Shown here: positions 9,043-17,530 of the stretch, in pieces
Layout: every line of letters begins with the position of its first letter
Position numbering within the stretch: the stretch's first letter is position 1
Notes under the pieces: model-generated
What the model was told of the DNA's origin: nothing
The model's input: only the letters and a program-made list of their open reading frames with translations
The model's database searches: none
Made by a program: the position numbers and the translations under genes
From: Ahrensia sp. R2A130
GTDB taxonomy: Bacteria; Pseudomonadota; Alphaproteobacteria; Rhizobiales; Rhizobiaceae
DNA: 64,000 nt
Reading direction: 5' to 3'
NCBI RefSeq assembly: GCF_000179775.1
Contig: NZ_AEEB01000003.1
Coordinates: 372,001-436,000, forward strand

Positions 9043-9269
9043 CTGCCTGATCCCAATTCCCCGCTTTGCTCAATCGGACGTGTTGCTCAAATAATGGGCA
9101 TTTGCCGAATTGACGGGCGATTTAGTGCTGCGCCGCATAATTGGAATCTTCGCTTTTTGGCAAAAACCGCCCGAGTTTCGGGCCCAACCTTCAAAACCAT
9201 CGCTACTTTGGGCCGATTCTGAAAGAAAAACGCCTCTTGTGGAGATTTTTTGGTCCATATTGCGCAAAC

Positions 9270-9285
9270 TGGCACAAGTGTTGCA
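9270..9285 (+). promoter_or_regulatory. Sigma-54 promoter for glnB-glnA
   Basis: TGGCAC at 9270-9275, five bases, then TTGCA at 9281-9285: an exact fit to the -24/-12 consensus TGGCACG-N4-TTGCW, about 100 nt before the glnB start. Nitrogen-limitation control through NtrC is expected for glnBA in rhizobia. I could not find a clean NtrC site (TGCACY-N-RGTGCA type) upstream, though a degenerate one may exist. Confidence 0.87.
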
Positions 9286-9295
9286 TGGAAGTTAA

Positions 9296-9724
<429 letters not shown>

Positions 9725-9781
9725 CGCGGCGCCCTCCCAACCAAACTTCCTCCACTACTTCTATTGTCAGAAGGGACGACA

Positions 9782-11191
9782 ATGACCACTGCCAACGACA
9801 TTCTCAAAAAGATGAAAGACGACAGCGTTGAGTATCTCGACCTGCGTTTCACCGATCCGCGCGGCAAGATGCAGCACGTCACCATGCACCACAGCCAGGT
9901 GGACGAAGATCTGTTTGCCGATGGCGCGATGTTCGATGGTTCCTCCATCGAAGGCTGGAAGGCTATCAACGATTCCGACATGGTTCTCATGCCGGATCTT
10001 GAGACGACCTACATGGACCCGTTCTACGCTCATTCCACGATGGCGATCTTCTGCGACATTCTCGAGCCGGACACCGGCGAAGGCTATGGCCGCGACCCGC
10101 GCATGACCGCAAAACGCGCTGAAGCCTACATCACCTCCGGTGGTTTTGGTGACACGGCCTATTTCGGTCCGGAACCTGAATTCTTCATCTTCGACGATGT
10201 GAAATTCTCGTCGAGCCCCTACAAAACGGGCTTCGAGGTGGATTCTGACGAGCTGCCCACGAACACCGACACCGACTACGAAGCCGGTAACATGGGTCAC
10301 CGTCCACGCACCAAAGGCGGCTACTTTCCCGTCAACCCTGTCGACTCCGCACAGGACATCCGCTCCGAGATGCTCACCGTGCTCGGCAAGATGAATGTGA
10401 AGGTCGAAAAGCATCACCACGAGGTGGCTGCGGCCCAGCACGAACTTTCCATGCTGTTCAACACGCTGACCCGTAAGGCAGACGAAGTGCAGCTGTACAA
10501 ATATGCTGTTCAGAACGTCGCCCACGCCTATGGCAAATCCGCGACCTTCATGCCCAAGCCCGTCTTTGGCGACAACGGTACCGGCATGCACGTTCACCAG
10601 TCCATCTGGAAAGACGGCAAGCCGCTTTTCGCCGGCGATGAATATGCCGGTCTGTCGGAAATGTGCCTGTTCTACATTGGCGGCATCATCAAACATGCCA
10701 AAGCGCTGAACATGTTCACCAACCCGTCCACCAACAGCTACAAGCGTCTTGTACCGGGCTACGAAGCACCCGTGCTTCTCGCATACTCCGCGAAGAACCG
10801 TTCCGCATCTTGCCGCATTCCCTACACCTCTTCGCCCAAGGGCAAGCGGATGGAAGTGCGTTTCCCCGATCCGATGGCAAACCCATACCTCGCGTTCTCC
10901 GCGATGCTCATGGCTGGCCTCGACGGCATCAAGAATAAGATCCACCCGGGCGAACCTATGGACAAGGATCTCTACGATCTGCCGCCAAAAGTGCTCAAGA
11001 AGATCCCAACCGTCTGCGGTTCGCTTCGCGAAGCCATGGATGCCTGCCGCAAGGACATGAAGTTCCTTACGGAAGGCGGTGTTTTCACCGAGGACCAGAT
11101 CGAAGCCTATATCGCTCTCAAAGAAGAAGAGAACGAGCGCTACGAAATGACCCCACACCCGGTCGAGTACGACATGTACTACTCGCTCTAA
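9782..11191 (+). CDS. glnA: Glutamine synthetase type I
   Basis: 469 aa, full length for GSI-beta. Makes glutamine from glutamate, ammonia and ATP as a dodecamer. Visible motifs are the latch/Asp50-loop region [15 protein letters not shown], the metal-binding PEPEFFIFD, the ATP-site segment [16 protein letters not shown], and the adenylylation tyrosine Y398 in DLYDLPP, so control by GlnE adenylylation is expected. The start at 9782 follows AGAAGGGA by about 6 nt; an upstream in-frame start at 9764 overlaps this ribosome-binding site. It is second in the glnBA operon and followed by a terminator. Confidence 0.98.
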   Translation: MTTANDILKKMKDDSVEYLDLRFTDPRGKMQHVTMHHSQVDEDLFADGAMFDGSSIEGWKAINDSDMVLMPDLETTYMDPFYAHSTMAIFCDILEPDTGEGYGRDPRMTAKRAEAYITSGGFGDTAYFGPEPEFFIFDDVKFSSSPYKTGFEVDSDELPTNTDTDYEAGNMGHRPRTKGGYFPVNPVDSAQDIRSEMLTVLGKMNVKVEKHHHEVAAAQHELSMLFNTLTRKADEVQLYKYAVQNVAHAYGKSATFMPKPVFGDNGTGMHVHQSIWKDGKPLFAGDEYAGLSEMCLFYIGGIIKHAKALNMFTNPSTNSYKRLVPGYEAPVLLAYSAKNRSASCRIPYTSSPKGKRMEVRFPDPMANPYLAFSAMLMAGLDGIKNKIHPGEPMDKDLYDLPPKVLKKIPTVCGSLREAMDACRKDMKFLTEGGVFTEDQIEAYIALKEEENERYEMTPHPVEYDMYYSL

Positions 11192-11212
11192 GCGGTACGA
11201 CATTAAATTGAG

Positions 11213-11243
11213 AAAGGGCGGTGCCAATGGTGCCGCCCTTTTT
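11213..11243 (+). terminator. Intrinsic terminator of glnBA
   Basis: Arms AAAGGGCGG (11213-11221) and CCGCCCTTT (11233-11241 or so) enclose an inner GCC/GGT pairing and are followed by a T-run, 20 nt after the glnA stop codon. Confidence 0.85.
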
Positions 11244-11348
11244 CTTTGCGCTTCATCATTCTTTTGGAAGGCGCGAAACCCGCAGCGCTCAGGCGGGTTG
11301 TGATAGCAGAACCTCCTCCCAAGATTTGTAGAAGAGCGAGACTGTCAT

Positions 11349-12029
11349 ATGTCCAAAAACATCCTCATCACCGGAGCGTCGTCCGGTATCGGCGCAGCCT
11401 GCGCGCGGCACGCTGTCAAAGCCGGACACAAGGTGGCACTTGCCGCCCGTTCCAAAGACAAGCTGGAAGCGCTCGTCGCTGAACTTGGCTCCGACAACGC
11501 CGTCGCGATTTCCTGCGACGTGACGAAGCCGGACGATCAACGTGCGATGTTCAAAGCCGCTTCCGACACCTTCGGTCCGCTAGATGTTGTGTTCGCCAAT
11601 GCCGGTCTTGGCGCATCGGTATCCGGCAACCTTGATGAAGATATTCCGCAATTTGAGACCATGATCATGGTCAACTGCTTCGGAATGACGGTGACGGCGA
11701 AATTGGCGCAAGAACACATGAAAACCCGCGGTGGACATCTCGTTCTCACCGGTTCGCGCGCCGCTCATGTCACTATTCCGGGCTCCGTCTATGCCTCCAC
11801 GAAATGGTATGTCGACGGCTTTGCCCGCATGATGTTCGAGCAGACCAAGGACACCGGCGTGCGCGTCACCAACATAGAGCCGGGCATGGTGGACACGCCC
11901 TTTTTCGACAGCGAAAAGCCGGATGCCTTGCGCCCCGACGACATTGCCAACGCCTTCATATACGCCATCAGCCAGCCGGACACGGTGAATGTCATGTCGA
12001 TGGAAGTCTATCCGACACCAAAGAGTTAA
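11349..12029 (+). CDS. Short-chain dehydrogenase/reductase (SDR)
   Basis: 226 aa classical SDR. NAD(P)-binding TGASSGIG (residues about 8-15), the NAG motif in VFANAGLG, and catalytic YASTK with the upstream Ser in TGSRAAH. ARS after beta-2 (LAARSKDK) suggests NADP preference because of the basic residue. It resembles the YdfG/serine-dehydrogenase-like group of SDRs, but the substrate cannot be read from sequence. It appears to be a single-gene unit between the glnA terminator and a double hairpin at 12050-12089. Confidence 0.88.
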   Translation: MSKNILITGASSGIGAACARHAVKAGHKVALAARSKDKLEALVAELGSDNAVAISCDVTKPDDQRAMFKAASDTFGPLDVVFANAGLGASVSGNLDEDIPQFETMIMVNCFGMTVTAKLAQEHMKTRGGHLVLTGSRAAHVTIPGSVYASTKWYVDGFARMMFEQTKDTGVRVTNIEPGMVDTPFFDSEKPDALRPDDIANAFIYAISQPDTVNVMSMEVYPTPKS

Positions 12030-12049
12030 GCCCGGCTCAAACCTTGTGA

Positions 12050-12099
12050 CAGTGGCGGGCAATTGTTGATCGCCACTGCCGCAATTGCCTCGCGTTTTT
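12050..12099 (+). terminator. Overlapping alternative stem-loops with T-run after the SDR gene
   Basis: Stem A pairs CAGTGGCG (12050-12057) with CGCCACTG (12071-12078). Stem B pairs GGCAATTG (12058-12065) with CAATTGCC (12082-12089) and is followed by CGCGTTTTT. The arms interleave, so the two stems cannot form as ordinary nested hairpins at the same time. Stem B plus the T-run has terminator form. Both lie in the leader of the downstream beta-barrel gene. Confidence 0.5.
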
Positions 12100-12163
12100 A
12101 CGTCTTTTCTAATCGTGCCGGTCGCGCCTGCAGTGGCGCGGCCATCATTTGGAAGGACCTGAC

Positions 12164-12916
12164 ATGACGCGCACCATATTGGCCGCCACGACATTAGCGG
12201 CTCTCTTCACCAGCTCTATGTTGTTTACGGGCTCCGCACTTTCTGCAGACCTGCCGGAGAGCGATCCGGTTCCTGAAGCCCCACCCGCTGTCGTTTCCGA
12301 TGGCGTTGGCAATTTCTATATTGCTGGCCGTGGTGGCATTTCGCTGCTCGATGACACGGCCTTCAATGTTGGCGGTCTCGGCATCGCCTCAGTGTCCAAC
12401 GAGTACGACACCGGATATCTGGGCGTCATCGCGCTGGGCTATAAATACGGAAACAATCTTCGCGCCGAGGTGGAGTATTCCTATTCCAATTTCGACGTAG
12501 ATACCCATACGGCCTTTGACGGTGCAGGCGGTGTCACGCCCTTCACGTCCGGCCAGTCCTTTGGCGATGCCACAGGCCAAACCGTTATGGTGAGCGGGTA
12601 TTACGATTTTGATTTGGGCCGGTTCAAACCGTTTCTCGGTGCAGGCATCGGCTATGGCCGCGTGGAGGCTGACGGCTACGGCGTCACTCCGTTGGCCGGC
12701 GCATTGCCGGGCGGCGTCGCGTTAAACGATTCAGACAGCGGTTTCGCCTATCAGGCAACCGCCGGCCTTGCGTTTGAAGTGATAGACGGTGTTACGGCAG
12801 AGGTCGGCTACCGGTACCAGAGTATCGACGCAAACCTTAGTTCTGTAACCGGCGCAGGAAACGATTTCGACTTTGATACCCACAACGCCTTTGTAGGCCT
12901 ACGCGTGGGCTTCTAG
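12164..12916 (+). CDS. Outer-membrane beta-barrel protein (Omp25/opacity-like)
   Basis: 250 aa with a signal peptide (MTRTILAATTLAALF... ending at ALSA before DLPESDP). The mature part alternates short aromatic-rich strands and turns, e.g. FYIAGRGGISLL, LRAEVEYSYSNFDVD, KPFLGAGIGYGRVEA and GVTAEVGYRYQSID, and ends in FVGLRVGF with a terminal Phe, the recognition signal for outer-membrane insertion by Bam. This fits the eight-stranded Omp25/Omp31 type barrels of Rhizobiales, which link the outer membrane to surface stability and host contact. GGAAGGA lies 6-8 nt before the ATG. Confidence 0.82.
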   Translation: MTRTILAATTLAALFTSSMLFTGSALSADLPESDPVPEAPPAVVSDGVGNFYIAGRGGISLLDDTAFNVGGLGIASVSNEYDTGYLGVIALGYKYGNNLRAEVEYSYSNFDVDTHTAFDGAGGVTPFTSGQSFGDATGQTVMVSGYYDFDLGRFKPFLGAGIGYGRVEADGYGVTPLAGALPGGVALNDSDSGFAYQATAGLAFEVIDGVTAEVGYRYQSIDANLSSVTGAGNDFDFDTHNAFVGLRVGF

Positions 12917-12922
12917 CCGAAT

Positions 12923-13273
12923 TTATGCGGCCTCGCGCTCGACGATAAGCACTGCGTCGGGCGCGACGGTCACGGTGAGGCCATCCAGCTCTTCGCTCAT
13001 CAAAAGTTGGCAAGAGAGACGGGAATTAGCTTCGACGTCGAAGGCTTCGTCCAGCCGATCCTCTTCCTCTTCCAGCATGTCGGGCAGCTTTGCGGTCCAT
13101 TCGGGCGCAACATAAACGTGGCAGGTGGCGCAAGCGCAGGCACCGCCACATTCGGCTTTGATACCGATGCCGGACTCGCTCGACCAATCGCGGATGATTT
13201 CCATCACGCGGAAACCGGGTAGCGCGTCGAGCGTGGCAGAACGGCCATCTGTGGTGTTCACATGGATCTGCAT
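12923..13273 (-). CDS. 2Fe-2S ferredoxin, adrenodoxin type
   Basis: 116 aa. Cluster ligands C42, C48, C51 and C88 (CGGACACATCHVYV, then RLSCQL) give the C-x5-C-x2-C-x36-C pattern of adrenodoxin/putidaredoxin-type ferredoxins; C46 is an extra cysteine. It starts at ATG 13273, sharing one base with the stop of the DUF934 gene (TGATG), so it is the last gene of the cysG-DUF2849-cysI-DUF934 operon. This placement suggests it supplies electrons to the sulfite reductase, since no NADPH-flavoprotein subunit is encoded here. A longer start at 13312 would lie inside the preceding gene. Confidence 0.88.
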   Translation of the reverse strand: MQIHVNTTDGRSATLDALPGFRVMEIIRDWSSESGIGIKAECGGACACATCHVYVAPEWTAKLPDMLEEEEDRLDEAFDVEANSRLSCQLLMSEELDGLTVTVAPDAVLIVEREAA

Positions 13274-13791
13274 CACGCACCCTTCCCTGTTGCTGCCCAG
13301 CGGCGTTGCCACGGGCGGCTTCCTGCTTTCACCTCTGCGCCAAGCGCGGGCTGATAAAGCTCACTGATTGCTGGTGACTTGCCGGCCTTCAACGCTTCGA
13401 TTGTTGGTTCGTGGTCGATCAGCAACTCATCAAAACCGCAGCGGTAGAAGAACATCACTTGATCGATACGAATATCGCCAGTGGCACGCAGTGTGCCGGT
13501 AAAGCCGTGGCGCTCTCGCAGCCAACGGGCTTTGGAGTACGACGTACCATTGGCGAAGCTTGGGAAATCGAGCGAAATGAGCGCGATGCGGTCGAGATGA
13601 TCGGCAATCTCCGTCACCTCGTCCAGCGGGTCGAGATGAACCCCAATCTGTCCATTGCGACCAGCGTCCAGCGCCTCTGCGATACGGTCCATGGACACAA
13701 TCACATTACCAGTGGCAGGCACCGGCTGGTCGCCCTCGACGCGCAGCCAATCGTCGGCTCGCTCGCCGGATTGGTCAAAAAGCGTGCTCAT
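13273..13791 (-). CDS. DUF934 family protein of the sulfite-reduction operon
   Basis: 172 aa. Contains the family phrases ISLDFPSFANGTSYSKARWLRER and TGDIRIDQVMFFYRCGFDELL. DUF934 proteins regularly follow cysI in Proteobacteria and are thought to assist assimilatory sulfite reduction, but their biochemical role is unproven. Its ATG overlaps the cysI stop (TAATG) and its stop overlaps the ferredoxin start, so stoichiometric coupled translation is likely. No signal peptide or membrane segment. Confidence 0.88.
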   Translation of the reverse strand: MSTLFDQSGERADDWLRVEGDQPVPATGNVIVSMDRIAEALDAGRNGQIGVHLDPLDEVTEIADHLDRIALISLDFPSFANGTSYSKARWLRERHGFTGTLRATGDIRIDQVMFFYRCGFDELLIDHEPTIEALKAGKSPAISELYQPALGAEVKAGSRPWQRRWAATGKGA

Positions 13792-15458
13792 TACGCAGCC
13801 TCCTTAGCGGGATAAAGCGCAGCCTTGAAGGGCGCGGCCCCTACCCTGCGATAGGCCTGAAGGAAGGTTTCATCATCCGTCAGGCGCAGGCCGAGATAAG
13901 TCGCGACCAGCGTTTCCACCGCATCGCCAATTTCTTCGGCACCAAAGCCAGGGCCGACAATTTCGCCGACAGCCGCCGTCTCATCGCCGGAACCGCCCAG
14001 CGTGATCTGATAATTTTCGACGCCGCGACGGTCGAGACCCAGAATACCGATATTACCGGCATGGTGATGGCCGCAAGCGTTGATGCAGCCGGAAATTTTC
14101 AGCTTCAACTCGCCGATTTCCTTCTGTCTGTCGAGATCAGCAAAGCGCTGTGACAGCTCCTGCGCCACGGGGATGGAACGGGCCGTCGCCAGCGCGCAAT
14201 AGTCGAGACCGGGGCAAGCAATCATGTCGGTGATGAGACCAGCGTTTGAGGCTGCCAATTCTGCTTCCAGCAGCGCAGCATAAACGGCGGGCAGATCGTC
14301 CAGCTTAACATGGGGCAGCACGACATTCTGCTCGTGGCTGACGCGCAATTCATCGAAGGAATAGCGTTCGCCAAGATCGGCCATAACTTCCATTTGCGCG
14401 TCTGTCGCATCACCCGGTGCTTCGCCGGTGCCTTTGATCGCGATTGTCACAATGCCGTAGCCATCGCGTTTGTGGGCGTGGACGTTCTGCGCGGCCCAGC
14501 GGGCGAAACTCTTGTCGCCTGCGATTGCAGTCTCAAAGGTCTCGCTCTGCGCGGGAAGTTGCTCGAAATCAGGCTCTGCGAAATAGGCTGCGATATCGTC
14601 ACGATCCGCCTGCGGCAGATCGAGAACGCCACCACGGATGCGCTCGAATTCGGCTTCGATATCCTTACGCAGCACGTCGATCCCTGTCTCGTGAACGAGG
14701 ATTTTGATGCGCGCTTTGTACTTGTTATCGCGGCGGCCATAGGTGTTATAGACGCGCAAAATCGCCTCGCAATAGGCAAGCACGTCGGCTTCCGGCAGGA
14801 AGTCGCGCACCAGCTTGGCGATCATCGGCGTGCGGCCCATGCCGCCACCCACGAAAACGCGAAGACCCAATTGGCCTTCATCGTTGCGGCGCACCTGAAG
14901 ACCGATGTCGTGGAACTGCATCGCAGCGCGGTCCTTGTCGGAACCGACGACGGCGATCTTGAACTTGCGCGGCAGGAACAGGAATTCCGGGTGAACCGTG
15001 GACCACTGACGCAGGATTTCCGCATAGGGGCGCGGGTCAGCAACCTCATCACCGGCAGCACCTGCGAAGTGGTCTGCGGTCACGTTGCGGATGCAATTGC
15101 CGGAGGTCTGGATGGCGTGCATTTCGACGCTGGCGAGGTCTTCCAGAATGTCTGGAATATCCGACAGGGTCGGCCAATTGTACTGGATGTTCTGGCGCGT
15201 AGTGAAGTGGCCATAACCGCGATCATATTTGCGCGCGATATGGGCCAGCATCCGCATCTGGGCGCTGTTCAACGTGCCGTATGGCACCGCCACGCGCAGC
15301 ATGTAGGCGTGTAACTGCAGATAGACGCCGTTCTGCAAACGGATCGGTTTGAAATTGTCTTCCGATAATTCACCGGACACGCGGCGTTCCACCTGGTCGC
15401 GGAATTGGGCGACACGGGCGTCAACAAAGTCGCGGTCGAACTGGTCATAGCGGTACAT
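13791..15458 (-). CDS. cysI: Ferredoxin-type sulfite reductase (siroheme, 4Fe-4S)
   Basis: 555 aa. Siroheme/4Fe-4S ligands C415 and C421 (ACPGLDYC) and C458 and C462 (GCINACGHHHAG) are intact; the N-terminal segment HFTTRQNIQYNW is the substrate-side signature of the nitrite/sulfite reductase family. Reduces sulfite to sulfide for cysteine synthesis. A nitrite reductase role is less likely given the DUF2849, DUF934 and cysG neighbours, and no nitrate genes are nearby. The ribosome-binding site is weak; 81 nt separate it from the upstream gene. Confidence 0.9.
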   Translation of the reverse strand: MYRYDQFDRDFVDARVAQFRDQVERRVSGELSEDNFKPIRLQNGVYLQLHAYMLRVAVPYGTLNSAQMRMLAHIARKYDRGYGHFTTRQNIQYNWPTLSDIPDILEDLASVEMHAIQTSGNCIRNVTADHFAGAAGDEVADPRPYAEILRQWSTVHPEFLFLPRKFKIAVVGSDKDRAAMQFHDIGLQVRRNDEGQLGLRVFVGGGMGRTPMIAKLVRDFLPEADVLAYCEAILRVYNTYGRRDNKYKARIKILVHETGIDVLRKDIEAEFERIRGGVLDLPQADRDDIAAYFAEPDFEQLPAQSETFETAIAGDKSFARWAAQNVHAHKRDGYGIVTIAIKGTGEAPGDATDAQMEVMADLGERYSFDELRVSHEQNVVLPHVKLDDLPAVYAALLEAELAASNAGLITDMIACPGLDYCALATARSIPVAQELSQRFADLDRQKEIGELKLKISGCINACGHHHAGNIGILGLDRRGVENYQITLGGSGDETAAVGEIVGPGFGAEEIGDAVETLVATYLGLRLTDDETFLQAYRRVGAAPFKAALYPAKEAA

Positions 15459-15539
15459 GGGAGGTGCTTTCAGATTAAGCGAATGAGCGGTTCGACTGTC
15501 GAGCCGTGAACGGAGGCAAGCCGACAGCGTGAGCGCAAA

Positions 15540-15860
15540 TTAAGCGGCGAGCGGCTGCTGCGCTTGTTTACCGAGGTCCAGACGAATGGTCGGGCCTGCG
15601 GCGCGTATACGTTCGCGGTAGGATGCTGGGACGGCAGCGCCTGCTTCGATAGTAACCGGCATTTCGTAGGGCTCGACCACATGGTTCTCGCGGTCGCCAC
15701 GGGCGGCGGCGATACGAGTGGCTTCCAACTCTTCAGCAGTGTGGGAGACCACGGCAGAGGCAGGGCTTTCGACCCAACGGCCATTGGCGCCGAGCCATAC
15801 GGCTTCGCCGTCGAGCAAGCGGTTGGCGGTGAAGATGACTGGGGCTTTGAGGTTAGACAT
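15540..15860 (-). CDS. DUF2849 protein between cysG and cysI
   Basis: 106 aa from ATG 15860, which has AAGGAG 6 nt upstream; an in-frame start at 15920 would lie within cysG. Contains PVIFTANRLLDGEAVWLGANGRWVES, matching the DUF2849 family that is almost always found between siroheme synthase and sulfite reductase genes in alphaproteobacteria. The role is unknown; small, soluble and without conserved cysteines. It follows cysG by 11 nt. Confidence 0.87.
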   Translation of the reverse strand: MSNLKAPVIFTANRLLDGEAVWLGANGRWVESPASAVVSHTAEELEATRIAAARGDRENHVVEPYEMPVTIEAGAAVPASYRERIRAAGPTIRLDLGKQAQQPLAA

Positions 15861-15871
15861 GAGAGTTCTCC

Positions 15872-17347
15872 TTAAGCTGCAATAAGATGTGATTGGGTAG
15901 CTGTTACGATGGGTTCGCAACGGTCGAGATCGAGGCCTGCAACGGCCTCGCCGATGACGATGAGCGCGGCGCTTTCAGCCGTCTTCTCGTCGCCTAGTTT
16001 TTCAAGATCAGCCAACGTGCCGACCAAACGGCGGGTGTCGCTGCGGCCGATATTTTCCAGCACCGCGACGGGTGTGGAAGATGGCAGACCGGCCTGCACC
16101 AGACGATCCGCGGTGCGGCGGGCAACGGTGCGGCCCATATAAACGGTGATCGTCGCGCCGGAGAGCGCAAGCTGCGCCCAGTCCGGCAGATGATCGCCAT
16201 TTAAATCGTGGCCCGTCGTGAAGATGACCGATGACGCTGTGCCGCGCAGGGTGAGCGGCAGTTGTGCTTCAGCAGCACCGGCAAGTGCCGCGGTGACACC
16301 GGGCACCACTTCGCTGGCGATACCGTGGCTGCGGAGGTGAGCGAGTTCCTCACCGGCGCGACCGAAAATCATCGGGTCACCGGATTTCAGGCGAACGACC
16401 TTCAAGCCTTCGCGGGCTTTCTCAACCATCAAACGATTGATCTCGTCCTGTGATTTGGAATGGCAGCCCTTGCGCTTGCCGACTGAAATGATCTCAGCAT
16501 CGCGACGGCTCATACGAACGATTTCCAGTGGCACGAGAGCATCATGAAGAACGACATCGGCATCTTGCAGCACGCGATGGGCGCGCAGCGTCAGCAGATC
16601 TTCGGCACCGGGACCGGCGCCGATGAGGGAGACAAGACCGTCGCGATCCTTATCAGCGGTCAGCAGATCGCGGGTGGCAGCGCAGGCTTCGCCCTCACGA
16701 CCATCCAGCACGGCGCGGGCCGGCTCTGTGTTGAAGAAGCGCTCCCAGAAAATGCGGCGGTCGCGGCCATTGGACATCACTCGGGCAACAGCTGGACGGA
16801 AAGCATCGGCGAAACGAGCCAACGCGCCGGTGCGCGGGTGCAACAGCTTTTCAACCTGCCCTTTGATACGGCGGGCCAGCACGGGCGCGGTGCCATCGGT
16901 GGAGACGGCCACCACCACAGGTGCGCGGTTGACGATGGACGGCGTGATGAAATCGCAAAGATGCGGTTTGTCCACGGCATTGACCGGCACACCGACCATG
17001 CGGGCGGCTTCTACGATCTGCGTGTCGAGTTGCTCGTCTTCCATTGCCGAGAACACCAGCGCGGCATCGGCAAGGTCTTCAAACTGAAACGAACGTGTGA
17101 GCAGCGTTGCGCCGGACAACGCGATGGCGCGATCCATGGCTTCGCTGGTTTCTTCCGCGATCACTGTGAAACGGGCGGAGGTTTCAGAGACAAGGCGTAG
17201 CTTCGAGGCTGCCTCATCGCGACCACCAACGATTACTATTTCGCGGTCACGCACTTTGAAGAAGGCTGGAAAGACGTCCATACGGGAAGACTTGTCATCG
17301 CCAAATTTTTGACTGGCATCGCAAGATGTAGCGCTCAAATCAGCCAT
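15872..17347 (-). CDS. cysG: Siroheme synthase (trifunctional)
   Basis: 491 aa, two parts. Residues about 22-225 form the precorrin-2 dehydrogenase/ferrochelatase part with a Rossmann loop IVIVGGRDEAASKL and NAVDKPHLCDFITP. Residues about 235-480 form the SAM-dependent uroporphyrinogen-III methyltransferase with LIGAGPGAEDLLTLRA, VGKRKGCHSKSQ and VVPGVTAALAGAAEAQLPLT. It makes the siroheme needed by the co-operonic CysI. AAGGGAA lies about 10 nt before ATG 17347; MDVFPAFFKV at 17281 is an alternative start. It is the first gene of the five-gene sulfite-reduction operon. Confidence 0.94.
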   Translation of the reverse strand: MADLSATSCDASQKFGDDKSSRMDVFPAFFKVRDREIVIVGGRDEAASKLRLVSETSARFTVIAEETSEAMDRAIALSGATLLTRSFQFEDLADAALVFSAMEDEQLDTQIVEAARMVGVPVNAVDKPHLCDFITPSIVNRAPVVVAVSTDGTAPVLARRIKGQVEKLLHPRTGALARFADAFRPAVARVMSNGRDRRIFWERFFNTEPARAVLDGREGEACAATRDLLTADKDRDGLVSLIGAGPGAEDLLTLRAHRVLQDADVVLHDALVPLEIVRMSRRDAEIISVGKRKGCHSKSQDEINRLMVEKAREGLKVVRLKSGDPMIFGRAGEELAHLRSHGIASEVVPGVTAALAGAAEAQLPLTLRGTASSVIFTTGHDLNGDHLPDWAQLALSGATITVYMGRTVARRTADRLVQAGLPSSTPVAVLENIGRSDTRRLVGTLADLEKLGDEKTAESAALIVIGEAVAGLDLDRCEPIVTATQSHLIAA

Positions 17348-17530
17348 AGCGTGGCATTCCCTTTTACGTTAAAGGCAGCGCACGTTGCGCCTACCCCGGT
17401 GCAATTAAGATAGGGCGGCGGGCTCACTTGCTTGAGGAACCGCTTTTCGAATTTTGCGAAAGGCGAGGATTATGTTTCCTCAACATGGCCAGTCCTTGGA
17501 ATTAGGGCTGATTTTCGAAGGTGCTGCCCG

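Noticed and set aside
9767..11227. 486-codon open frame on the minus strand across glnA
   Set aside because: It is the antisense shadow of a highly expressed gene with biased codons; glnA has all family motifs and a good ribosome-binding site, the antisense frame has neither.
17348..17430. SAM-II or other riboswitch ahead of cysG
   Set aside because: A short GCGCA-ACG-TGCGC inverted repeat is present but the SAM-II core is not.
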